Positions 7,501-15,153 are shown, numbered from the stretch's first letter. The stretch: DNA of 48,426 nt from CAZKCI01 sp964551475 (GCA_964551475.1 CAZKCI010000140.1:1-48426); one strand, 5' to 3'. A program made the numbers and translations. The notes: generated from the letters alone by a model not told the origin.

Positions 7501-10010
7501 AAGGTGAGGGCGAGCCGTTGGGCCTCCTGGTCGACTGAGCCGTCGGCGCGGACGGCGGCAACATCCAGAGGGATATTTTCGCCGGTCCGATAGCCTCCCT
7601 CGGGCGGGGCGGTCTGGAGGCCGACATAAAAGGGATAGGCGTCGTAAACGCGGGAACGGTAGTCGGCGACCGACCGGCCGCCGATCTCGGTCACGGAGCA
7701 GCCGAAGGAGACGGCGAGCGCGGCGGCGGGGCGATAGGACTCGGGAACGGAGACCGTGAACTCCGCCTCGCCGTTCTCATCCAGGCTCCCCGCCCCCAGG
7801 TCGGCGGAGGGGGGGAGCGTTTTCTTCTCCGGGTCGCCGAAGGTCCAGCCCTCCCAGCCGGAGGGGGCGAACTCTTCGGCCAGGAACTCCGCCCAGGCGC
7901 GGACGGGGGCGCCCGCGGCGGGACGCCCGAAGAGATGGCGGGCGGCGACGGAGAAGGAGAGGGCGAGGCCCGGCTCGGCCCGTCCCTCGTCCGCGCCGGC
8001 GGTCACCTCGATCTGGGGGGGGACGAAATCCTCCAGGGCGATCTCGGTTTCGCCGAGTTTCGCTCCCTCGTCCCCCGGCAGGGCGATCTCCAGGCGGCGC
8101 CGCCCGGTCAGCGAGTAGGCGGGGAAGGGGATCTCGAATTCCGCCGTTCCCAGATCGTCGAGAGATGCCGACAGCGTCCGCTCGGTCTTGCCCAGCGGTC
8201 CCACCACGCGCAGCGAGACGGGGAAAGCGGGCGGCCGGGAGACGCCCCGGCCGCGCACGATCGCGCAACCCCGGGCGGTCTCCCCGGGACGGTAGATCCC
8301 CCGGTCGGTGAAGAGGAAAGCCTCGTATCCTTCGCTCAGATAGCCTCTCCCCTCGGGATCGGCGGCGGCGGAGACCTCCGTTCCCTCCAGGCAGAGATAG
8401 GAGATGTCTTCGCCTTTCTTTACCGTGATCAGGAAGGGCTTCTCTTCGGCCGGAAGGCCGAGGAGGCTGAAGCGGGCGAGGCCGTCAGGGTCGGTCGCGC
8501 CGGAGAGGAGGGCCTGGTTGGCGCGGGAATAGACCGTCACCTCGGCCTTCTCGATGGAGGCGGGGGAGTGGATGGAGTTGGCCCAGACCAGGAGATCATG
8601 GGGGGCGAGCTTGGCCGAGATGGCGGTGTCGGTGACGACGGCCAGGCGGTCCTCCGCCTCGGCCCCTTCCGCGCGGGCGGTCAGAAAGAAGGCCCCGGAG
8701 GGCGCGTCCGCGAGGTAGGGGCCGAGGTCGATCAGTGTTTCCACGGACCGGTTGTTTTCGCCGACGGTCCGGTATTCTTTCTCGTCGACCCGGCGGGAGA
8801 GATCGCGGTCGGTTTTTCCCCACCCGTACCAGCTCTCTCCCAGGTCGCGCAGGGCGAAGGCGACCAGGTTGTTGGGGAAGATCCGGTTGACCTCGAGCTT
8901 AAAGGAGGGGACGTTCACGGTGCGGACGGGGAGGAGGAGGTTCCCCCGGGTGGAGAGGTAGTTCCCGCCGACGCTGAGGGAGAGGGCGGGCGGCCGGTCG
9001 GGAAAATAGACGGTGCGGACGATAGCGGAGGAGAGGGGAGGCGCGCCGGCGGCGGGGAGGCCCTGGAGGAAGGTCAGCGTGTAGGACCGGGCGGGCTCAA
9101 AGTCCCCCTCGATCCGGCAGCGCGCCTCGTTTCCCCAGGAGTAGAGCGGTTCGACCACGATGGCGACGGGGGGTTCGACGGCGATGAAACGGGCGGCGGC
9201 GGGGAGATCGAGAGAAGCCGTGAAGGAGGCGGTGATCGAACCGCCGGAGAAGGGGCGGGAGGAGGGATCGAGACCGAGGAGGGCGAGCTCGGCCTGGAGC
9301 GCGATCGTCTCTTCCGCGGCTTCGGAAAGGCCGAGGGGTCCGGAGACGCCGGTCAATCCCTTCCCGATCTTGATCCGGATCCGGTCGGTCTCGGCGGAGG
9401 AGGTCTGGACCAGGAGGACGGCGGAATCGGTTCCGCCCAGCGTGAAGAAATCGATCGCTTTCCCCCGGTCGCTCGCGAGCGCGAGGGCGGAGGCGAGGAC
9501 CGACGGGGAGACGGCGTCGTTGAACTCGAAGCGGAGCGTGGCCTGGCGTTCGGCGTTGAAGTTGGACTGGGCGACGGAGAGGAGGCGCAGCGGTTCGCTG
9601 TGAAAGCGGAAAACGCGCTGCCCGGCGATCATCCTCCCGGAGAGCGAGGTCAGCGTTTCGTCCAGGCGGGAGTCGAAGAGAGAGCACTTCTTCCAGTTCT
9701 CCCGGGGGGTGAAGGTGAGCGTGTCGGCGGCGGTCCAGGCGAACTCCCCCTCGACACGGGGATCGAGGGAAAGCGCCCCCGGAGAGGCGGAACCGCCGAT
9801 CTTTTCCGCGGAGACCATCGCCTCCGAGAACCGGAAGAGAAGCGGTTCGGCCTCTCCCACCGGCCGCTCGTCTCCCGGCGAGAAGGCGACGACCGAGACG
9901 CCGTCGCGGCCGCCGGCGTTTCTTACCAGGGTGAAGACTCCATAGGCGTTGAGCAGAAGAAAAACCGTCGCCAGAACAAACCACCTGTCCCGTCTCCATT
10001 TCTCCGACAT
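4554..10010 (-). CDS. Bacterial alpha-2-macroglobulin family protease inhibitor
   Basis: The 1818-residue protein belongs to the large periplasmic alpha-2-macroglobulins (YfhM class), which trap attacking proteases through a reactive thioester and are thought to guard the periplasm. The thioester motif is present as YGCIEQT, with Cys1357 and Gln1360. Residues 11-30 are hydrophobic with no lipobox, so it is membrane-anchored by an uncleaved N-terminal segment rather than being a lipoprotein. The centre has typical macroglobulin motifs such as FTDRGIYRPGETARG and LSLDRKSYLPGETATLLIK. The start is supported by AAAGGAGAG six bases upstream. The AT-rich stretch at 10022-10070 may hold a promoter. 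The last codons derive from a repeat. pbpC follows. Confidence 0.93.
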   Translation of the reverse strand: MSEKWRRDRWFVLATVFLLLNAYGVFTLVRNAGGRDGVSVVAFSPGDERPVGEAEPLLFRFSEAMVSAEKIGGSASPGALSLDPRVEGEFAWTAADTLTFTPRENWKKCSLFDSRLDETLTSLSGRMIAGQRVFRFHSEPLRLLSVAQSNFNAERQATLRFEFNDAVSPSVLASALALASDRGKAIDFFTLGGTDSAVLLVQTSSAETDRIRIKIGKGLTGVSGPLGLSEAAEETIALQAELALLGLDPSSRPFSGGSITASFTASLDLPAAARFIAVEPPVAIVVEPLYSWGNEARCRIEGDFEPARSYTLTFLQGLPAAGAPPLSSAIVRTVYFPDRPPALSLSVGGNYLSTRGNLLLPVRTVNVPSFKLEVNRIFPNNLVAFALRDLGESWYGWGKTDRDLSRRVDEKEYRTVGENNRSVETLIDLGPYLADAPSGAFFLTARAEGAEAEDRLAVVTDTAISAKLAPHDLLVWANSIHSPASIEKAEVTVYSRANQALLSGATDPDGLARFSLLGLPAEEKPFLITVKKGEDISYLCLEGTEVSAAADPEGRGYLSEGYEAFLFTDRGIYRPGETARGCAIVRGRGVSRPPAFPVSLRVVGPLGKTERTLSASLDDLGTAEFEIPFPAYSLTGRRRLEIALPGDEGAKLGETEIALEDFVPPQIEVTAGADEGRAEPGLALSFSVAARHLFGRPAAGAPVRAWAEFLAEEFAPSGWEGWTFGDPEKKTLPPSADLGAGSLDENGEAEFTVSVPESYRPAAALAVSFGCSVTEIGGRSVADYRSRVYDAYPFYVGLQTAPPEGGYRTGENIPLDVAAVRADGSVDQEAQRLALTLSRVFWSSALKKNDAGRYAYVSERQISPVHEETLPLANGRVSAAFSPPQGGEYLLTVSDPDSGSSTSLSFFAADPGQQWFAGSLETPEKVVLSLDRKSYLPGETATLLIKSPFPGRALLSLESDRVLQTRVLTLDKNTAQAAIPVLPEYSPNVHCVVSVIRPVRPGEPWAAHRAAGTVPLSVDSPERKLSLSLAAPEAIRPGEKLEVSLSLADSRGAPRTGEAVVAAVDDGICLLTDFPVPDPFAFFFGPRRLEVALHDLYALLMPETEKKISDGAAAPGGDGEMGAALRRRLNPIRSNRFKPVALWSSRVSLGADGKGSVTFAVPEFTGRLRLAAVAVDQQGFASARADVLVKRPLVVRSSLPRFLAPSDRAVMPVEVFNETGAPGEVRITAEGTGGILFTDNGSAKPLLARDLRLEAGESKAIEIALAAPDGPAAASVTLAAALGKETYREVFEIPVRPAEGLSSKSGWGRVAPGESAEIEFPGGYLPGTIRGGLQVSGRPTVKLGGALSYLLAYPYGCIEQTVSASFPLLYLSDLVEEVRPGALGKEETNRLVEAGILRVLSMQLGGGGFSSWPAGRDLYEWGSIYAAHFLVEAGRAGYAVPKDRREEAISFLRKILSRTAASGNVDTPSFRDEMYLKSYAALVLSLAGRPENGWIERLSEQRDRLDPSARLNLAGSLIAAGRKEEAASLLASPGPVPEIDRERGACLRSRARDDALLLSLRLDLDPQDPTIPLLAGRLESAAENGRWATTQENALALMALGKYSRFSAGTAKKVLGSVQGLSGEPTAITDQSPFHRTFDSLPGETVRVVNQGEGDIFYHWSVEGVSAHPEEKETDSGLLARRVFRDLSLREIDPSQLVQGDLVVVEVVLDAGEEYLDNVAVEELLPAGLEIENPDLKTSRLVPGLKDQATLPVRHADLRDDRLLIFTGGFSGLKSFFYAARAVSPGEFILPAISASCMYDPSIRSVHGRGKITVISNQ

Positions 10011-10114
10011 TGCGCTCTCCTTTTTTATATTTCACCCGCCGCCAGCATCGGGGAAAATATATAAAAGGAATGCGGCAAAAGTGTGACGGGAGAGTGATCA
10101 ATTGCGACCGCGGA

Positions 10115-10182
10115 TTGTGGGAGCGACATTCCTGGCGCGATCCGAGTCGAGATGGATCGCGACAGGAATGTCGCTCCCACAA
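10115..10182. repeat. Large hairpin, GTGGGAGCGACATTCC type
   Basis: Arms 10115-10143 and 10154-10182 (29 bases each) are reverse complements with one mismatch, around a 10-base loop. Each arm begins or ends with TTGTGGGAGCGACATTCCTG or its complement. It lies four bases past the histidine kinase stop codon and about 105 bases before the macroglobulin start, in the direction of transcription, so it might attenuate or separate the two. There is no T-tract. Confidence 0.75.
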
Positions 10183-10186
10183 AGTG

Positions 10187-11617
10187 CTAAGAGACGAGTT
10201 TTAAGCTGAAGGAGAAAGACGCGCCCTGGCCCGGCTCGCTCTGCACCCGGATCTTTCCGCCGTGGTGCTCGACGATCGACTTGGCGATGGCGAGTCCGAG
10301 GCCCGAGCCGTAGCCGGGATGGTTCTGGCGCCGCTCGGTGGTGAAGAAGCGGTCGAAGACCTTGTCCTGGACGGCCAGCGGGATCCCGACGCCGGTGTCG
10401 GCGACGGTGGTGACCACGGTTTTTTCCGCTCCGGGAGAAACGGAGAGCGTCACCGATCCCTCCGGCGCGGTGTAGCGGAAGGCGTTTTCGAGGAGGTTAG
10501 CGATCACCTGCTCGATCCTCCCGGGCAGGATGGAGACGCAGAATTTTCCCTCGGGGATGATCACCTGGAAAGCGGCCTGGTGGGACTCCAGCGTCGGCCG
10601 GAGCCGCTCGACAAAGCCCCTCAGAAAATCGAGATAGTCGACGGTCTCCTTCGGCTCGGAGAGAACGTCGGCGTCGAGCTTGGTCAGCTGGGAGAGTTCC
10701 CCCGCCATTCGGATCAGCCGCTCGGTCTCGTAGCGGATGTTGGCCAAAAACTTATTTCGCGTCTCCGTTTTTTCGCCCGCGCTTCCCTCCAGGATCTCCG
10801 CCGCCCCCTTGATCGCGGTCAGAGGGGTTTTGAGCTCGTGCATTGTCTCCGAGAGGAAGTCCCGGTTGTAGCGGGATCGCTTGACCACCTCCTCCGACAT
10901 ATGGGCGAGCGAGGCGGAAAGCTCCCCGATCTCGTCATGCCCCCGGATCGCCGCCTCGAGCGGCCCGTCCCCGGCGGCGGCGTCCCGCGCGGCGCGGGTG
11001 AGGCGGCGGAGGCGGATGGTGATGGTGAAGGCGAGGAAAACGGCGACGGCGAGGGCGGTGAGGAGCGCGACCACCATGCCCCGCCGCTGGTAATAGCGCA
11101 TTTCCTTGAGAGCGTGGATGATCGGCCCGGTGTGGCGGGAGATGTAGACAATCGCCTGGGGCGGCGCGGCGGCGGAGAGGATGGGGAAGGCGATGTAGTA
11201 GTACATGTACTGGCGGTCGTCGGTCAGCGCCGCCCGCGAGCCGTATTTCCCGGTCAAAGCCTGGCGCAGCTCGGGACGGTCGGAGAAGTTCTGCCCGACC
11301 GTGGAATCGTCGTGGGAATCGGCCAGAACCTCTCCCTCCGGGGAGACGATGCGGATCCGGGTTTGCATTTCCGGGCCGCAGGTCTTGATCAGCCTCTCGA
11401 AAGCGCCGAAGGCGTCCGGGCGGCTCTCCTCCGGCTCTTCGAGGACCAGGGAACGATACTGTTCACCGAGGAGATAGGCGTAGGCGACCATCTCGTCCTC
11501 GAGCGCCCGGCGGGTGTAGCGGTCGAAGAAGCCGATGGCGTAGCGGTGGAGGAACCAGCAGGGGATGAAGACGACCAGGAGAAAGGCGGCGATCAGTTTC
11601 CAGCGAAGGCTGAACAT
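10187..11617 (-). CDS. Sensor histidine kinase, CreC-like
   Basis: This 476-residue inner-membrane kinase has a membrane segment at about residues 7-23, a periplasmic sensor region of about 150 residues, and a second membrane segment at about 178-198. HAMP-like sequence and an HisKA domain follow, with the phosphorylated His260 in SETMHELKTPLTAIKGAAEI. The ATPase motifs are NLLENAFRY (N box), DTGVGI (G1), FDRFF (F) and GSGLGLAIAKSIVEHHGG (G2). The H-box and layout resemble E. coli CreC. The cognate regulator gene is upstream, separated by a tandem-repeat spacer. No Shine-Dalgarno sequence is visible. The signal sensed is unknown; the neighbours suggest envelope stress or peptidoglycan fragments, which is inference. 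Confidence 0.9.
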   Translation of the reverse strand: MFSLRWKLIAAFLLVVFIPCWFLHRYAIGFFDRYTRRALEDEMVAYAYLLGEQYRSLVLEEPEESRPDAFGAFERLIKTCGPEMQTRIRIVSPEGEVLADSHDDSTVGQNFSDRPELRQALTGKYGSRAALTDDRQYMYYYIAFPILSAAAPPQAIVYISRHTGPIIHALKEMRYYQRRGMVVALLTALAVAVFLAFTITIRLRRLTRAARDAAAGDGPLEAAIRGHDEIGELSASLAHMSEEVVKRSRYNRDFLSETMHELKTPLTAIKGAAEILEGSAGEKTETRNKFLANIRYETERLIRMAGELSQLTKLDADVLSEPKETVDYLDFLRGFVERLRPTLESHQAAFQVIIPEGKFCVSILPGRIEQVIANLLENAFRYTAPEGSVTLSVSPGAEKTVVTTVADTGVGIPLAVQDKVFDRFFTTERRQNHPGYGSGLGLAIAKSIVEHHGGKIRVQSEPGQGASFSFSLKLVS

Positions 11618-11628
11618 AAGAAATAATA

Positions 11629-11740
11629 GGGTTCAGGGTTCGGGGTTCAGGAAAACAGGAAACAGGGTTCAGGAAAACAGGAAACAGGGTTCAGGGTTCA
11701 GGAAAACAGGAAACAGGGTTCAGGGTTCGGGGTTCAGGGG
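11629..11740. repeat. Tandem GGTTCAGG / GGAAAACAGGAAACA repeats between regulator and kinase
   Basis: The spacer has three copies of a unit of about 22 bases (AGGAAAACAGGAAACAGGG followed by TTC) interleaved with GGGTTCAGGGTTC-type units. It looks like a copy of the GGTTCA family found at eight other sites, but tandem and without a clear right arm. It lies within a likely two-gene operon. Confidence 0.7.
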
Positions 11741-11772
11741 AGATAACCTCTGTCCGTGACAGTATTTTTTAC

Positions 11773-11799
11773 CTTCAGCCTTCAGCCTTCAGCCTTCAG
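11773..11799. repeat. Tandem CTTCAGC heptamer repeat
   Basis: CTTCAGC is repeated nearly four times in a row just downstream of the response regulator stop codon. It is a simple heptamer array similar in style to the other intergenic arrays, without a visible inverted partner. Confidence 0.65.
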
Positions 11800-11809
11800 T
11801 CTCGTGTCT

Positions 11810-12529
11810 TCACGGTTTGCGGTTTGCCGGCGTTTCCAGTTCCTGGTTGAGCTTGTAGCCGATCCCGTATACGGTCTGGATGGGATCGGGGGAGGGGCGG
11901 ACCTCGGCGAGCTTTTTCCGGATCCTTTTCACATGGGCGTCGATGGAGCGGTCGGCGGCGAAGGACTCGCCCTCGTAGACGCGGTCCATCAGGTTCTCGC
12001 GGGTGAAAACGCGGGCGGGGAAGCGGATCAACGCTTCCAGGAGGCGGAACTCCTGGCGGGTGAGTGCGATCCGTTTACGGCAGTAGGTGAGGATGTAGGC
12101 GGCGGAGTCGATCTCGAAGGGGCCGTGGCGGATCATCCCGCTCTCCGCCCCGGCGGCCCGTCCCCGCCTCAGTACCGCCCGGACGCGAGCCGCGAGCTCG
12201 CGGGGGCTGAAGGGCTTGGTCACATAGTCGTCCGCTCCGATCTCCAGGCCCAGGATCCGGTCCACCTCTTCCGACTTGGCGGTGAGCATGATCACGGGGA
12301 CGGCGGGGTCGATCGCCTTGATCTGGCGGAAAAGGTCGAGTCCGGAGATCCCGGGGAGGTTGAGGTCGAGGACGACCAGGTCGGGCCGGCGGGCGCGGAA
12401 GGACTTCAGGCCGGTCTCGCCGGTGAGCGCGGTGGAGGTCTTGAATCCGTTTTCCTCCAGGACGTAGACCACCACGTCGGCGATGTGGGGCTCGTCGTCG
12501 ATCAGGAGGATGGTCTGGGGCGTGGGCAT
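11810..12529 (-). CDS. Response regulator, OmpR family, CreB-like
   Basis: The product has 239 residues: a receiver domain (about 1-120) with acidic pocket D11-D12, phosphoacceptor D55 in LVVLDLNLPG, T83 and K105, then a winged-helix DNA-binding domain (about 135-230) with RSIDAHVKRIRKKL and the terminal YGIGYKL strand. The stretch SEEVDRILGLEIGADDYV closely matches E. coli CreB, so this and the next gene look like a CreBC-type pair. It is the first gene of a same-strand series: regulator, kinase, alpha-2-macroglobulin, PBP1C. The start has no Shine-Dalgarno sequence and lies against repeat DNA. The promoter was not identified. Confidence 0.9.
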   Translation of the reverse strand: MPTPQTILLIDDEPHIADVVVYVLEENGFKTSTALTGETGLKSFRARRPDLVVLDLNLPGISGLDLFRQIKAIDPAVPVIMLTAKSEEVDRILGLEIGADDYVTKPFSPRELAARVRAVLRRGRAAGAESGMIRHGPFEIDSAAYILTYCRKRIALTRQEFRLLEALIRFPARVFTRENLMDRVYEGESFAADRSIDAHVKRIRKKLAEVRPSPDPIQTVYGIGYKLNQELETPANRKP

Positions 12530-12536
12530 GGCTAAC

Positions 12537-12718
12537 GGGAATTGCGCGAATTATCACGCTTGCCCGCCGTTCCGGCCGTCGTAGCCAAAGGCTACTTTGG
12601 CGGAGTCGGCAGCGCCTAGAGCAAAGGCGGGAATTCCGCGAATTGGCTCGGCTCGGCTAATCCTTCGGTGTCTCTTTTGTCCCTGCAGTCCCTTTAGTCC
12701 CTTATGTCCCTGCTGCCC
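12537..12718. repeat. Repeats between the divergent response regulator and pgi genes
   Basis: 12537-12652 is a second copy of the AATTCGCG family: GGGAATTGCGCGAATTATC with CGCTTGCCCGCC at one end, and GGCGGGAATTCCGCGAATTGG at the other. 12664-12718 is a different array of GTCCCT units (TTTGTCCCTGCAGTCCC, TTTAGTCCCTTATGTCCC). No gene was found in the 281 bases between the two divergent starts. Confidence 0.6.
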
Positions 12719-12753
12719 TATCCGGCTATTCTACCATAGCCGGAATAATACGG

Positions 12754-12783
12754 TTGGGAGAGTAGGCGATGCATTGCTAAAAT
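12754..12783 (+). promoter_or_regulatory. Promoter candidate for pgi
   Basis: TTGGGA (12754-12759), an 18-base spacer and TAAAAT (12778-12783) preceded by TG one base upstream (extended -10). It would start transcription about 20 bases before a strong Shine-Dalgarno GGAGG at 12799-12803. A small palindrome, CCGGCTAT/ATAGCCGG, lies just upstream at 12722-12743. Confidence 0.5.
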
Positions 12784-12810
12784 AGCGGAACCATAACCGG
12801 AGGAATAATA

Positions 12811-14451
12811 ATGAAACGCCGTCCCGTGAATGAAACCGAAACCTGGAAAGCGCTGGAAGAACACTATCGGAAGATCAAAGACCTCCATCTCCGCGAGCTC
12901 TTCCGCAAGGATCCTCGCCGCGCCGAGGCCTTCTCCCTTCCGGCCGCCGATCTCCATCTCGACTACAGCAAGAACCGCGTCACCGCCGAGACGATGCGCC
13001 TTCTTCTCGCTCTGGCCGAGTCCGCCGAACTGAAATCGAATATCGCGGCGATGTTCGGCGGCGAGAAGATCAACGCCACCGAGGGGCGGGCCGTCCTTCA
13101 CACCGCCCTGCGCGCCCCCCGCGAGGCGCGCATCATGGTCGACGGCGAGAACGTCGTCCCGGCCGTCCACCGCGTCCTGGACCACATGGCGTCATTCTCC
13201 CGTTCCGTCCGCTCGGGTGAATGGAAGGGGCAGACCGGCCGGAGGATCAGGAACGTCGTCAACATCGGGATCGGCGGTTCCGACCTCGGCCCGGCCATGG
13301 CGGCCGAGGCCTTGAGACCCTACGCCGACCGCGCTCTTTCCCTCCGCTTCGTCTCCAACGTGGATGGGACGCACTTCGCCGAGTCCGTCCGCGATCTCGA
13401 TCCCTCCGAGACCCTCTTTGTTGTCTGCTCCAAGACCTTCACCACGCAGGAGACGCTCGCCAACGCCCTCTCCGCCCGGGAGTGGCTCCTCCAGGCGTTG
13501 CCGGATCCCTCCGCGGTGGCGAAGCACTTTGTCGCCGTCTCCACCAACGCCAAGGAGGTGAAGGCCTTCGGGATCGACACCGCCAACATGTTCGAGTTCT
13601 GGGACTGGGTGGGCGGCCGCTACTCGCTCCCTTCGGCGATCGGCCTCTCCCTGATGATCTCGATCGGTCCGGAAAACTTCCGGGAGATGCTCGCGGGCTA
13701 CCACGCGATGGACCGCCACTTCGCTTCAGCTCCCTTCGAGATGAACATGCCCGTGATCCTGGCCCTCCTCGGCGTCTGGTACAACGACTTCTTCGGCGCC
13801 TCCTCCTACGCCGTTCTCCCCTACGACCAGTACCTGAGCCGTTTCCCGGCCTATCTCCAGCAACTCGACATGGAGTCGAACGGGAAGTCGACGGACAAGG
13901 AAGGAAGAACGGTCGGCTATCAGACCGGGCCGATCGTCTGGGGGGAGCCGGGGACCAACGGACAGCACGCCTTCTACCAGCTCATCCACCAGGGGACGAA
14001 GCTTATCCCGGCCGACTTCATCGGCTTCTCTCTTTCCCACAACCCTCTCCCCGGCCACCATCTGAAACTCCTGGCCAACTTCGTCGCCCAGACCGAGGCG
14101 CTCGCCTTCGGGAAGACCGCCGAGGAGGTCCGGGCGGAAGGGGCGAAGGAGGCCCTCGTCCCCTTCAAGACCTTCGCCGGAAACAAGCCGACCAACGCCA
14201 TCCTGGCGAAGGAGCTCACGCCCGCGGTCCTCGGGCAGTTGATCGCGCTCTACGAGCACAAGGTTTTCGCCCAGGGGGTGATCTGGGACGTCTACTCCTT
14301 CGACCAATGGGGAGTGGAGCTGGGGAAGGCGCTGGCGAAAAAGGTTCTGGGGGAGCTTGAAGCAAAAGAGGAACCAAAGCTCGGCCACGATTCTTCGACG
14401 AGCGGGCTGATCCGGAGGATCCGCGGCGATCGAGATGCTCGGAAGGAATAG
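12811..14451 (+). CDS. pgi: Glucose-6-phosphate isomerase
   Basis: The enzyme interconverts glucose 6-phosphate and fructose 6-phosphate in the cytoplasm, linking glycolysis with sugar-nucleotide supply. The 546 residues match the long (E. coli-type) enzyme. Family motifs are VNIGIGGSDLGPAMA, the phosphate-binding SKTFTTQET, ESNGKSTDKEG with the catalytic glutamate, GEPGTNGQHAFYQLIHQGT with the catalytic histidine, and FAQGVIWDVYSFDQWGVELG near the C-terminus after the active-site lysine region. Shine-Dalgarno GGAGG lies eight bases before the ATG. It stands alone: upstream is a divergent regulator gene and downstream genes are on the other strand. Confidence 0.97.
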   Translation: MKRRPVNETETWKALEEHYRKIKDLHLRELFRKDPRRAEAFSLPAADLHLDYSKNRVTAETMRLLLALAESAELKSNIAAMFGGEKINATEGRAVLHTALRAPREARIMVDGENVVPAVHRVLDHMASFSRSVRSGEWKGQTGRRIRNVVNIGIGGSDLGPAMAAEALRPYADRALSLRFVSNVDGTHFAESVRDLDPSETLFVVCSKTFTTQETLANALSAREWLLQALPDPSAVAKHFVAVSTNAKEVKAFGIDTANMFEFWDWVGGRYSLPSAIGLSLMISIGPENFREMLAGYHAMDRHFASAPFEMNMPVILALLGVWYNDFFGASSYAVLPYDQYLSRFPAYLQQLDMESNGKSTDKEGRTVGYQTGPIVWGEPGTNGQHAFYQLIHQGTKLIPADFIGFSLSHNPLPGHHLKLLANFVAQTEALAFGKTAEEVRAEGAKEALVPFKTFAGNKPTNAILAKELTPAVLGQLIALYEHKVFAQGVIWDVYSFDQWGVELGKALAKKVLGELEAKEEPKLGHDSSTSGLIRRIRGDRDARKE

Positions 14452-14459
14452 CCCGCGGG

Positions 14460-14912
14460 TTATTCTTCCCCGTTCGCGGGTATTTCCAGGAGACGGGCGT
14501 CTTCGAGTTCGATCGGCCGCCCGGCCGCGCGCTTGCTGGCGATCAGGTCTGCCTTCGACAGGACGAAGAAATTCTGTCCCCGGTAGTCCATGGTCTCGCG
14601 ATTCGACCAGGCTTCAGAAAAGCTCACACCCGGGGTTCGGGTCTGGACGTCGATGCGAATGCGGTCGGCGAATACGGTTATCTCGTTGGCGAGGACTTCT
14701 TCGGGAGTGGTGAGGGCCGCCGTTCCCATCCCGGCGGCCAGCAACGCCTGGAGCAGCCGGCGGGCGTTTTCCGGAGTCGCGTCGATGAGGATATCCAGAT
14801 CGAAAGTAGCCCGGGGAACGCCGTGCAGAACGGCGGCGATCCCCCCGATCACGACATATCTCACGTCATGATTTTGAAATGACGCGAATACGGCTTTCAG
14901 GCGATCGAGCAT
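14460..14912 (-). CDS. Nucleotidyltransferase of the minimal (AbiEii/DUF6036-like) type
   Basis: With the ATG at 14912 the protein has 150 residues. It shows the polymerase-beta-type nucleotidyltransferase signature GGIAAVLHGVPRATFDLDIL with the D-x-D metal pair, and a likely third acidic residue in RIDVQT. Proteins of this kind transfer nucleotides to RNA or protein targets or act as toxins in some systems; the target here is unknown. The frame stays open upstream of the ATG, but that stretch is the shadow of the preceding small gene, whose last 47 bases overlap this one in another frame. The stop is nine bases from the convergent pgi stop. Confidence 0.75.
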   Translation of the reverse strand: MLDRLKAVFASFQNHDVRYVVIGGIAAVLHGVPRATFDLDILIDATPENARRLLQALLAAGMGTAALTTPEEVLANEITVFADRIRIDVQTRTPGVSFSEAWSNRETMDYRGQNFFVLSKADLIASKRAAGRPIELEDARLLEIPANGEE

Positions 14913-15066
14913 ATTTTCGGTCCGGCAAACGGGGGTTGGCCAGCAGGGCCAGGTTGGTGAAAGCGCACAAGAGATCCATCCGTTCGGAGATCGGGAGGGA
15001 ACGGAACCAACGGGTTTTAGCCTCGATGGACTCTTCGGAACGCCGATGGGAAACATATCCTTTCAT
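14866..15066 (-). CDS. Small protein (66 aa) paired with the nucleotidyltransferase
   Basis: The product has 66 residues with a charged, helical composition: EAKTRWFRSLPISERMDLLC, then a hydrophobic helix and NPRLPDRK. Small proteins with a similar RWFRSL..ERM pattern seem familiar to me as upstream partners of this nucleotidyltransferase class, but I cannot confirm the family name. The genes overlap by 47 bases in different frames, implying coupled expression, as in toxin-antitoxin-like pairs. A TATAAT hexamer on the same strand ends about seven bases before the ATG, suggesting a leaderless message. Confidence 0.6.
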   Translation of the reverse strand: MKGYVSHRRSEESIEAKTRWFRSLPISERMDLLCAFTNLALLANPRLPDRKYARSPESRIRVISKS

Positions 15067-15073
15067 GCCAGGG

Positions 15074-15079
15074 ATTATA
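15074..15079 (-). promoter_or_regulatory. -10 box for the small-protein/nucleotidyltransferase pair
   Basis: On the minus strand this is a perfect TATAAT, so close to the ATG (15066-15064) that the transcript would have almost no leader. No convincing -35 box was found, which limits confidence. Confidence 0.35.
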
Positions 15080-15147
15080 CCAAATCCGGTCTCTCCGATC
15101 CCGCACTTTCACCGGATTTCATTGTGGTGGCGGCCCGGTCGGCCTGA

Positions 15148-15153
15148 TATAAT
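15148..15153 (+). promoter_or_regulatory. -10 box for the RND efflux operon
   Basis: A perfect TATAAT lies 66 bases before the proposed adaptor start (15219). A weak -35 candidate, TTGTGG, is at 15123-15128 with a long 19-base spacer. The region is shared with the divergent small-protein gene. Confidence 0.4.

Noticed and set aside
5106..10064. Two very long plus-strand open frames opposite the alpha-2-macroglobulin gene
   Set aside because: They are antisense frames of a GC-rich gene; the minus-strand frame has all family motifs and the thioester.
14913..15056. N-terminal extension of the nucleotidyltransferase up to 15056
   Set aside because: The extension is the out-of-frame shadow of the 66-residue gene and is Pro/Trp/Cys rich; the domain starts naturally at the ATG at 14912.
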